From contig NZ_JAHKNI010000011.1 of the NCBI RefSeq assembly GCF_018860155.1, forward strand, positions 282,270-346,269: DNA of 64,000 nt, given 5' to 3'. Shown here piece by piece: positions 51,201 through 63,200 of this stretch. The position numbers and the translations under genes are program-made. This stretch comes from Nocardia albiluteola (GTDB taxonomy: Bacteria; Actinomycetota; Actinomycetes; Mycobacteriales; Mycobacteriaceae). The stretch's first letter is position 1. Each line of letters opens with the position of its first letter. Under the pieces are notes generated by a model. The model did not search any database, was not told where the DNA came from, and worked only from the letters and a program-made list of their open reading frames with translations.

Positions 51201-54200
51201 TATGTGCAGCGCCTCTGGGCGCAGCTGGCAGACGAAATGGGCTGCAATATCATCGAGTTGGCCACCGCGAAGTTTCCGCCGATACCGGCGGCCACCGCAC
51301 ATGCCAAGCGCCGCGACAAGATTCTGTCCCTGTCCAACCTCACCGAAAACCTGGTGGAGTTTCCGGACGATGTCATCGAGGAGATGGCCGAATCATCCGC
51401 GGCCACGGCGCAACCGGACACCTCGCTCCTTCCGCACGAGCCCGCGACGGCAGGTAGGCTGCCCGGCACGGTGCGATACCGGCTGGCCGAGATGCAGCGC
51501 AATCTCGGCGAGTTCCTCTGGAATTTCGCGGACTGGGCACGAGAGCTCATCCAGTCCGAGAGTGCCTGCGGTCCAGCAGATCTCACCGGGCTGGACGTGG
51601 TCCTGGGCGACGAGAGCTATCCGACGGTCGAGATGGCCCAGCGAATTCACGACTGGGCACGCGGACAGGCGCGCACCGACGGAGCGCCCGCCACCGAGCG
51701 AGATCGAGGGCGCACAGCACTCTTCACCCGCATCGCCACGACGGCTCTTCGGCTGCGCCAGCGCTGCGAGGACGGGGAGCTCGCCCGTTCCGCCGCGGCG
51801 ATCCTGGCAGCCCGTGGCGCGCTGACCGAACACGGCGCCTACCCGCTCTCCTCATTCCTCGGCATCGATCTGCGCAGGGGCACATTCGTTCTCGCCGCGC
51901 CCACCCCGGACCTGCCCGGACTGTTCACCCCGGGTCGGCCCGTCGTCGACCAGGACACGCGGTTCATGGTGGAGCAGGCGCGGGAGGCCGGAATCCGTAT
52001 CACCTACCTGCGGGTCGAGGTCGATCGAGAAGGCCGGTACACCACCGGGGCCCCCGTCGATTTGTCCTCGACGACAATCGAATCCGATGCCCTCCTGCTC
52101 GATCTGATGGAAACTCTGCGCAGGCCGCGGCATACGGGGTCCTTCGCGGAGCGGGTCGAGGCCGCCGCGGCCTCGGGTGTCAAGCACAGCATTGAAATCT
52201 CCCGCCTTCCCGCGCGCCGCCGCAAGGCCCGCTTCCGCTCGTCCGTGCCCGATGAGCCGTTTCTCGCCGTCTCATACAAGGTCACCTACAACAACGGCGA
52301 CACCCTGGGCCGCACCGTGTATCCCGGGCGCGACCAAGGGGACAACGTCGAGGAGGCCACCGCCGTCTTCTGGGCGCTGGGCGCCCAGGTGCGGCGGATA
52401 TACCGGCCGCCGGGCACAAACGACGTCTACAACGAATGGCTGTCGACCAGCCAGTACAACGGCCAGGACCTGCCCCTGCTCGTGGATCGCCTGCTCCCCC
52501 TCGCGGTGGGGCACGAACTGATCCGGCTGCTCGGCAGCACCCTCGAGGTGGACCGCCTCGGCAATCTCATCGTTTCCGGCTACGCCGAATCCTTCGGCCC
52601 CGAGGGTGTCGGCGAGTATCCGTGGCCGCGCCCGTTCGACGCCCCGGCGGCCGACGGCCCGGCGGCGCGGCTGGCGCGGTACGGACTGACCAGGCAGCAC
52701 ATAGCCGTCTATCTGCGCGCGCTGGAGGCCACGCGTCCAGTGTTCGAGGGCAACGGTCACGGGGAGCGATTGTCCGGCATCCAACGGCTGCTCGCGGGGT
52801 TCGCCGTCAGCCCCTACGACAAGCATCATCCGGAAGACTATTTCGGCACGGTGGACCTGAATGCCGGCCCCTGCGTCCCTCACACGATCGCGACCGCCAG
52901 ATCCGTGGGCATCCCCGTTGCCGCGCCGGTCGACAACCCCGCCCTCCAGCCCTACCAGCAGATCGAACACATGCTGCGCGGCGAATTCGCCCGCACGGAC
53001 ATCGACGAACTCGCCGCACGGATCGCCGACGACGAGAACCCCACGGACACAGCCTTCGTCGTCGTCCGCCAGCACGGCAGACAACACATCCTTGGGATCA
53101 GCAAACTCCCCATCCGGAAGGGCGAGGAGAACCCCGACGACCCGTATGACGGCGTCTACGTCTTCGATCCTCTCGTCCACGGCCCGGTCCCCTACAGCGA
53201 ATGGAAAGCGAAGCAGCCCTACAAGTTCATCGAAAAGACCTGGGCAATCACGTACGCCTACAACGAAAACCAGCAACTCGAGGCCCAGACGCAGCCCGAA
53301 GGAGCCGATCTCACCGACAAGCCGCGCGGTAGGATCACCGGACCACCTGGGTCGGTGATCGACGCCCCCGCCACGGATGTGCTCCCCGAAACAGCCGATA
53401 CGACAACGGGTTCTCCGTGGAGCAGCGATCAGACCACCTCGGCGCGTGCGCAGTCCAAGGTGCCGTGGAAGGGCGCCGCCGACAGACTCGCCGCGAAGAA
53501 AATTTCGAAGGCAGCGCGTCCGGCGTCGGGCGGGGATTCGGGTACGCCGTGGAACCAGCCCACGCCCCTGCCGGATCCCGCGCCGTCTACACCTTCCAAG
53601 ACGACTCCTGGAACCGAAACCGCCTCGGCGCTCGATTCATCGGAGCCGGAAACACCGGGACACACGCCCTGGTCGTCGCACGACGCCTTGCCGCAACCGA
53701 AGACGGCGGACGCACACGAGGGCGGACCGGATCCGGACCACTCGTCCGCCGAGCAGGCCACCGATGGTTCCGATGCGCCGACGGCCGCCCGAAATACACC
53801 CGGCACGGGAGCGCCGGACGGTCAGGGCGGTGCGTCGGCCGATTCCAGCGACGACGGCTCCGGTGGTCCGGGCACCCCGCCCGGCGACGACGCGGGTGCG
53901 GATCCGGAGCGGCCGAGGCGGCTGGTCATCGTCGTCGACGACGACCTCACCGGTGAGCAGGCAAGTCGGCAGGTCGAGGCGTTCCTTCGCCAATGGCCCG
54001 ATCCCACGCAGAGAATCCACGTGGCCACGATCGTTTCCAGCGTCGTCGATACTGCCCCTGCCGGCACCAGAACCGGCATCGAGATCGCTGTCGAAATCGT
54101 CGGCACCAGGGCCATTCGCCTGGAGATCGTCGGTCACGCGGGGATCGCCGCTCAGGACAACACCCTGACCTCGGTCCGGTACTTCGACGCCGGGGTATCG

Positions 54201-57200
54201 CCGGGACCGTACCGCTTCTCGGACGAGCAGCCGCCGGCAATGGCCGAGCAACGCACCCCGGCCGTCGAGGTGGGCGCCGAGGCGGCACGGGTGTCCGAAA
54301 GACTGCACCGGGCCGCCGAAGCACGCCCCTGGGCCGGGCTGACCGATGACGTGATCAACCGCGCAACAACAGCTTTCGCCGAACTGTACTCCGCGGCACT
54401 CGCCGCGGAGGCTTCGCGCACACCTACCTACTGGATACTTCTCGATCCCGACCAGACCCGCGTAGAGATCAACGTCGCAAGCGACTCCCCAGCCGCCTTC
54501 CCGCAACCGGGTCCGGAGGCTGTAGATCCCGAATCCGGCGACCGCTACGGAGTGCAATCTCAGCCGAACGGCGGCATTATCGCGTGGTCTCACATCACCC
54601 TCGCCACCGGTTCGGCCGCCGCGGACGACGGCCCTGCCTCGATCGACGACGATCCCGCTGCCGAACTCGGCACCCTGCTCGCGCATGAGGATTGGCTCGA
54701 CGCCAACAGGATCCGCGAGATCGTCGCCGTGATCGGGGAGGAAATCGAGCAACGCGAGGGCATGGTCGACCTCGTCGCTCGGATCGTGACGAACGCGGTC
54801 GGCGACCGCACTGTTCGCGTACAGATCACCGACACCGTTACGGGCAGAAGCAGATCCGCTACCGTCCACTACTTCGACGAAATCCCGCGCGACATCGGCG
54901 CGCCCGAGGATGACCCGGAGCAGTTCACCGAGGCCGCCCTGCTGGACTTCTTCAGCGGCAGCAGTCTCGAACGGATCGCCCCCGAACGGGCCGCGCTCGA
55001 ACGGCAGATGTACGCCGATGGCTGGCCCGAGGACATCGTCGAATCGGCATGCCAGAGCTTCGCCGCCGTCTACCCGGGGGCGTTCCTCACGTCCGAGGCA
55101 GGCAGGCATCCGGTCACGTATCGAATCCGGACCGAGAACGTCCACGCCGAAGGGAACGACGGCGCCGTCGGCCGCGAACTGCGAATCATGTTCCACGATC
55201 CCGGCACACAGCGCTATCAGACGGCACGGGTCGTATCCCATGAGGTACTTCTTGCCGACTTCGCACCCGTGGATCACGGCGAGGGCGAGCCCGGGGTGCA
55301 GGCAGACGGTCCACTCATCGAAGCGCACATCGACGCACCGGACAGCTCCTCCGGAGGGGCCGACAGCGCCTCCGCGCCGCCCACCTCCACCGTCACTGTG
55401 CCTCAGGCGGATACCACACCGTTCACGATGGACGACGGCGAATCCCGGGCGCCGACGGACCCGCACGCGCTTCCTTCAATGCCGCTCACCGGCCCGCCGG
55501 CCGCCGTACCGAGTGATTCAGTCGCGGCGGCCTTGCGACAGCAGACCCTCGAGGACGTGTACGACCAGTTCGGCATCAGCCACCCGATCGAGCAGGCAAA
55601 GATCGGCCTGGGATACGACGTGGCCGAAGACTTCTCGGCGATTCTGCTCAAGGTGGCGATCGAGATGCTCGAGGACTGCAAAAAGCTTGTCGAGGAGGAG
55701 CCGGGTACCGTCATCGCGTGCCTGGCCCGCGACGGCTATATGTACGCCACGCTCTGGTACGCGTTGGATCCGGAGTTCTGCAAAAAGCACGTCATCGTGG
55801 TTCCGGTCTCCCGACGGCTTGCCGCGGACGGGGTCACCGACGCCAAGGGTAAGGTCGACCGCTTCGTGGATCCGTCCGCCTTTGCCTACAAACGCCCCAA
55901 GACCCCAGGTCCCGAGGTGCACGGGGCCTGGGCCATGCTGAACGCGAAGCTGGATAGCTGTGGCTTCCCGCCGGACAGCTTGGGCAGGACAGTCGCACTG
56001 GTCGATATCGGACAGCACGGCAGCCTGCACAACATGTTCGCGGCGATGCGCCCCAACACCACATTCAAGAGCCTCTTCTTCTCCGCGAACATCTACGGCG
56101 GCACCCTCCCTGACGGGACCCCCGTCGACCCTCTTGCCGCCGACAAGAAGGGCTACGCCACCCACGTCGTCGTCGAGGCGGGTGACGTTGTCCGAGACAC
56201 GCCGGAAACGCCGTTCGCAACGCGCGAATCGATGCACCCGATCGAAGACCTCTTCAACGGCATCCTCTCCAGCGCCCGGGGCATCACGATCGACCTGTGG
56301 GGCAACATCAGCACCGATCAGACTTTCCAAACGCCGCAGCTCGATGGCGTCAACCCGATTCTCGGCGACCCCGCCTATCGGGATCCGAAGGTCGGTAGCG
56401 CCACAAAGGTCGCCATGTACCGCGCCGCATACGACCGAGCCCGCGCGTTGGCGCTGCAGCGGGGGACGGATGGGCAGCTCGACGCGGAGGCGCTCCGGCG
56501 ACTCGACGAGCAGGCCCATGCGGCAACCATGATGAATCTCGCCTGGGTGAACCGAGAGTACGAGAAATGCTCTCCGGCGCAGCTCACGGTGCTGAATTCG
56601 TTTGCGCAGCACACGGATCGCAAGTCCATCGACCGGATTCACAAGCTGTTCGCCGCCCACGGCGCGCCCATTGATGCCGTAGAGGTCCCGGACTGGCAGC
56701 GCCCGGTGTGGGTACGTTTCGACCAGCTGGGCACGGACGACGCGAAATCCAAGTTCGCCGATTATCTGAAGGCGCAGCTCGGCACCGTTGCGGCCGAGGG
56801 GGAACAGGATCGGGTCGCTCTGATCAACCGTGTCGTCGACGCCTTCGACCCGGAACAGGACCCTGAGACCGAACCGGCAGCCTCCGCGCCACAACACGAT
56901 TCCGCATCAACCACTCCCGAGACACCGCAGAACACCGCCGAACCCACCGAGCCGACCGTGGATTGGACAGATTCAATCCGCGCAGAACTGAAGCAGCCCT
57001 ACGCCGAGAACCTGCGACGGCTCTTCGGAGACGGCGAGGCGACTGCGCAACGGTTTGCCGATCTGGTTCGGCTCGCGCAGCGACACGCACCACCACCCAA
57101 GTGGAGCGACGGCCCGGACCCCAACGCCGCGATCACCTTCCCGGCGACCGACACAGCACCTGAGCACAAGCCCACGGGCTCGACGCTCGACGAGCTGGCC

Positions 57201-60200
57201 CTCTTCCTCGCCGCGGCGCCCCTACTGGACTCACAGATCATGGGCGTCACCGGAATGCCGTGGCTCGGACCGAACTTCGCGATGGCCCGGGACCTACTCA
57301 GCCAGGAACACTCCCAGGACCTGCGCCTGGAGCTGGGCCTTGACGACCGCCATCTCCTGGCATTCCTCTCCGCAACACTGCCTGGACTCTTCGAGACGAT
57401 CTGGCAGCAGGCCGACCGGGCACGCAAGCTACTCGAATCGGATGCCGCCGCGCACGGCCGCCCGAATGACAGTGCCCACCAGGCCCTTCGCCAAGCCGAA
57501 ATCAATTACCTCAAGGTCTTGTCCCGCCCGCTGATCCCCCGCGGCGGAATCCTGAAACACCTCGCCGACCTGGCCGCGGCCCAGCAACGGCTGGTCGACG
57601 CCCGGGCCGCGGTGAAGAATTTCGGCCCTGCCTCCGAAGCAGTTCCCGCATCGCAGGATCCACGACACGCAGGCACTACTCCGCGCGCCGTCGACCCGGC
57701 CGCAGACGACGGCAGCCGTGACAACGGGCCACGGAACGTGCTGCACCCCAGCAGCACTGGGCGTCCGATCAACCATTGCGCGTTCGTCGCCGCCCGCGAT
57801 CTCGCCGCGGCGCAGGGCAGCGTCGTCAACGGCGTCCTCATCGACCTCTCCGGCAACCCCATCTCCCTCGACCGCGTCGACGGCGTGTCATGGGCCGAAC
57901 TCAGAAACAACCTCCACGACGACACCGTGATACCCGGGCAATTCCACGGCAGCGAGGGGCTCACCGGCCATGCCGAACTCGTCCTGACCCTCATCGATCA
58001 GGCCCGCCGGGCGCCCGAGGCTACGTTCAGCGCGCTCGTCCTCGAACAACGCCGGACCCCCGACGAGCACAACGTCGGCGGACACGCCTACACCCTCACC
58101 TATCTGCGCGAAACCGAGGTGGGAGAACACGAGTTCCGCTTCGGCGACCAGACCGTCACCTACGTCGGGATTCAGGATGGCGAGGCACAATTCCGTACGT
58201 CCTCCGGCGAGCGGAAGTCGCTGGCACAGCTCGCGGGAAGCACCCGAGGGGAGACCGACGCCGTGTGGGCGGTCCTCTACCGCCGTGATCCCGGCGCCGT
58301 CCGCGGCCAGATCGTGCACGGCCTCGGCGACCAAACCACTCCGCCCCCGGACGAATTGCGTTTGGGGGCCGCGCCGTGTGGCAAGCCGAAAAAGCCTCGG
58401 ACCCCGGACTCGGGCGAACAAAAACCTTCCGCCCAACCAGCCGAGACGTCGCCCTCGCGGGCCGGTGACGACCGGAATTCGGAACAGCCCGAGACACACA
58501 ACACGGACTCGCCCGAGGAATCGGTCGAGACATCGACGCCGGAGTCCGCCGAGCCGAGCCAGCAGGAATCGAAGCCGGAGGTATCCCCCTCGCAACTGCT
58601 CCGCGTCAACCGGCCCTTCCGGTACCTGATGGTCCCCAGCGCTCTCAACGCGTTCGGCAGCGCCACCGCGATCGCGGCCGGGCCGGTGGCGGTGCAATAC
58701 CTGACCGGTTCGCCGATGGATTCGGCGTGGGTGACGTCAGCCCTCATGGCGCCCAAAAGCGTGGTGCCATTTCTCGCGGCCGGCGCCGCCAAACGCGACC
58801 CCGTGAAGACGATGCGTAACTCGCTGATCGCCGGGCTGGCGGCAACCAGCGCCGCCGGCATCGAGGTCTTATTGAAGGGACCCGACCTGGTCGAGGTCCT
58901 GACCTCGACGACCCTGGCCGGCGGCATCGCCGGCGAATATTACCGAGCCAGCAAAACGAATATCGCCTTGAGCCTGATCTCTCTCGAGCAACGGACGGCG
59001 ATGAACTCTCTGGATGCAGTCGACGGGTATGCCGCGAGTGTCGGCGGCAAGGCCGCCGGTGTGAGCCTGGCCCTGCTGGCGGCCGCCTCGCCGTTTTTCG
59101 TGGACGCCGCCACATTCGGTGGCGCGCTGGTACTAATGCCGCTGTTCAGCAACTACGTACCGACTCCCGACTCGAACGAGCAACCCGGCATCCGGACATT
59201 CATCAGCGATATCCGCAAGGGCACGCAAGTGGTGTGGCGGGACCCGTTCCTGCGCGGCTATACCGGGATCATCGCGCTCGCCAACACCGGCTTCGCAATG
59301 CTCAACCATCGCAATATCTCCCTGGTCGAACACATCGGGTCGCCGTGGATTTCCGGCGCGATACTCAGCGTGAGTGCTGCCGGTGCCGTTGCCGGCGGAC
59401 TCACGGTGCGTAAATGGGGCGCCGGTATCGACGCGCCCACCATGTTCCCGTACACCCTCGCCGCTTTCGCGGTGGCTGCCGGGCTCCAAGGCGGCACCAC
59501 CGATCCGGGCGTCGCCGGATTCGCGGCCGCCGCCATCGGATTCGCGGGCGTCGCCATGAACGTCAAACTCAGTAATTATCTGCAGAGCGTTCTTCCCGAC
59601 AAGATGATGTTCAACCACACGAGCGCCGCGATGGGCTTGGCGGGGCTGGTCGGGTCGGCCGTAGGTCCGCTGCTGGACGGCGCCGAGCTGTCGGCACACG
59701 GAATCACCCAGGCCGGGCTGGCCGGCGCCGGCGCGGTCGTCGCAGCGAGTGTGCTTCCACCGCTGCTGAGACTGGGACGCGGCCTGACCGCGAAACTCGG
59801 CCGTGCTCTGCTGGCACTGCGCTGGCGCCTCACCAAGTCGCTGCCCTCGCCCGATCCGGAGAATCTGGCCATTCTCGACCAGCCGGAATCCGACGAACCT
59901 GCGCCCGAAGTGCCCACCCGCGAGGTCGTCGAGAACTGCGCCCGCTTCATCACACGCATGCACTGGGCACTCGGCGACGACCACACACCCCAACCCGATA
60001 CCGCCGACCCACGCTGGAACGCCGAGGACAACTGGGAAATCACCGAGGAAACCCTGCGCGCCCAACTCCGCCCCATGAGAACCAAGGGCACCGACCCGGT
60101 AGCCAAAGCCGTCAAGACCATCCTCGACAAGACCAACGACATCGACCGAGCCGCCGTCGTCGTCGACGGGCACATCCACTACGTCGTCGGTGTCGGGGAC

Positions 60201-63200
60201 GAGATCTTCGTCTTCGACACCCTCATCGAAGACACCGACAACGACGCCCTTGCCCAGGGCACCGACAGCGACGCCCCCACCATCCACGTACGCAACTACG
60301 CGGGAGACGAAGCGGGGAAGAACGCTTGGACCCCTTCCTACACCGACTACAAGAAGGCCTTCGTCGCCTACTTCACCAACCGCGGCGGCGTCGTCGAACC
60401 CGCCCGCTTGCAACTACCCGAATTCCTGCACCGCAGACATCCGGAACAACTACGGGGCCGCCCCCCGGGGCATGGCGCCGCTCGAACACCCGCATCGGAC
60501 GGGTCCTCGGCACAACCGTGGAGCGTCCGAGGTCCCATCGACCCGCGCACGGCGAGACCGACGACGACATCCGCTTCCGCCCCCGCAGCCGAACCCACCG
60601 TGAACGGTGGCACGATCGCCACCGTGGTGCCGGCCACCGTCCACACCGCGGAGGTACGCGGCGCGGGGCGTCTTCCACGTCACAACACGGCGCTGTGCGT
60701 CGACCGCGCACTACACGCGGCCGGATTGAGCGACCAGTCGATCGACATCGAGCCCGATGGCCGGCCGCGCTGGCCGGATGGGGTGGTCGGCAGCACCGTC
60801 GAAACCGGAACCTACTCTGCGGCAATCGTTGTCGATGCCGGCCAGGCACGATCGGTTGGTATCGACGTCAAGAACAACTCCGCGACCGCCCCACTGTTCT
60901 CCGCCATCGAAAGCACCATCAACGCGTACGAGCCCCTGATCGGCCGACGGTTGCACCCTGCCGAGATCGACATTGCTTTCCTGCCCGAGTCCGGCTCCTT
61001 CGAAGCCCACGTGCGGACCGACGACCCGACCGCCCTCGACGGACTGCCAACGATCGTGCGAGGACGGTTCACGATCGAGGACGCTCTGGTCGTCACCGCG
61101 ATGATCATCCCGCAGGACAACGCCGCGCCCGGCACCACCACACACGATGCTCCCGCCCCACAATCACAGCCGCGGCCCCAGCCAGAATTGCCGCCGCGAC
61201 CGGAACCACAACCAGAGCCAGAACCACAACCACAGCCGGAGCCCGAACCGGCGCCGCACCCACATCCCGAACCCGAGCCGCAGCCGCAGCCGCAGCCGCA
61301 GCCGCAGCCGCAGCCGCAGCCGCAGCCGCAGCCGCAGCCGAGAGACGATACCCACGCCCCGCCCCAAGCCGTCGATCAACCGGATCGGACCACCGGTGCA
61401 ACAGATCACACACCCGCGCCAACGAAATCGGAACCCGATGAACAGCAACGCACCCACACGGAGAGCCCGCGCCCGCGCACCGGCTCCGACCGCACACCAC
61501 CGACTCCCACAGCCGAACCGGCTCGCCGAGAACAACTCTCACATCGCTCGCCCGCCCACGCCCGCAAGCAGCGAGACATCCCCGCGGACTTCCAGGAACG
61601 GCGCAAGCAATACGGCCGGGAGATGCTCGGCCACATCCTCACCATGCTGGGCGTGCAGCCCCGCACCCCGATCCCCGAACGCGTGCTGCAGCGGGCACAG
61701 GCCCTCAACAACGCGGTGTTCCTGCGCGCCGAATCGAGCGGTTGGGCAGTCCCGCAAGGCCTGAACCCCGCCGGGTGGCTCCGCCATATGGCGCGTCAGG
61801 AATTCGAACGGCAGCAGTCCGCACGCGCGCTGATCGACAATGCGCTGAAGTCACAGGAATCTCCCGAAAGCTCCTCCACCGCAACGGCACAACCGATCAA
61901 TCACTGTGTGCCCATCGCCGTCGGCCACCTCAACGCCCACCAGGGCACCGTGGCTACTCCGATCACAACCGACACCCACCGGCTCGGCGGCTGGTCCTGG
62001 AACGAGATGGCCCCGAGCTTCCCGCACGCCCAACCAGATCTGATCCACCCCGGAACACATCCCGACGACCACACCTCGCTCACCGCCCATGCCGTACTCA
62101 TCCAGGGGCTCATCGCCCACGTCGAACAACACCCCGATGCCACCATCACCGCCCTACTGCTCGAGGAACGGCACACCACCACCCCGGACCCGCACAACAT
62201 CGGCGGACACGCCTACACCCTCACCCACCTCGGCACCGACGACCACGGTCGGCACCAGTTCGACCTCAACGGCCACACCATCACCTACCACGGCACCAAC
62301 ACCCATGGCCAAGAACAATTCACCACCGAAACCAGCAAGAACCTCCAAACCCTCCCCCAACTCACCGGCAGCACCCACAACGAAACCGGACGCCTCTGGA
62401 CACTCACCTATCACCGCACGCCCGACATGCCCGTCGGCCAGCCCTTCCACCTCACCGGCGCCACGCCCCACACACCCCCGAACACCATCCGCTTCGGCGC
62501 CGACCACCACCCCGACGGCCACGACCCAGGCGACGACCACTCCGCCCACGGCCCCCCGACCCCGCCCGGCGCCGAACCGGACGTCATGGCCTCGCCACGC
62601 CCCGTACCAACCGGGAGGACACCGTGGACGAAGTCCGCCCGACCGGCTTTGCGACAGCAGACCCTCGAGGACGTGTACGACCAGTTCGGCATCAGCCACC
62701 CGATCGAGCAGGCAAAGATCGGCCTGGGATACGACGTGGCCGAAGACTTCTCGGCGATTCTGCTCAAGGTGGCGATCGAGATGCTCGAGGACTGCAAAAA
62801 GCTTGTCGAGGAGGAGCCGGGTACCGTCATCGCGTGCCTGGCCCGCGACGGCTATATGTACGCCACGCTCTGGTACGCGTTGGATCCGGAGTTCTGCAAA
62901 AAGCACGTCATCGTGGTTCCGGTCTCCCGACGGCTTGCCGCGGACGGGGTCACCGACGCCAAGGGTAAGGTCGACCGCTTCGTGGATCCGTCCGCCTTTG
63001 CCTACAAACGCCCCAAGACCCCAGGTCCCGAGGTGCACGGGGCCTGGGCCATGCTGAACGCGAAGCTGGATAGCTGTGGCTTCCCGCCGGACAGCTTGGG
63101 CAGGACAGTCGCACTGGTCGATATCGGACAGCACGGCAGCCTGCACAACATGTTCGCGGCGATGCGCCCCAACACCACATTCAAGAGCCTCTTCTTCTCC

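Noticed and set aside
53637..55466. Minus-strand ORF of 609 aa
   Set aside because: Shadow of the giant frame; no domain signature and no ribosome-binding context.
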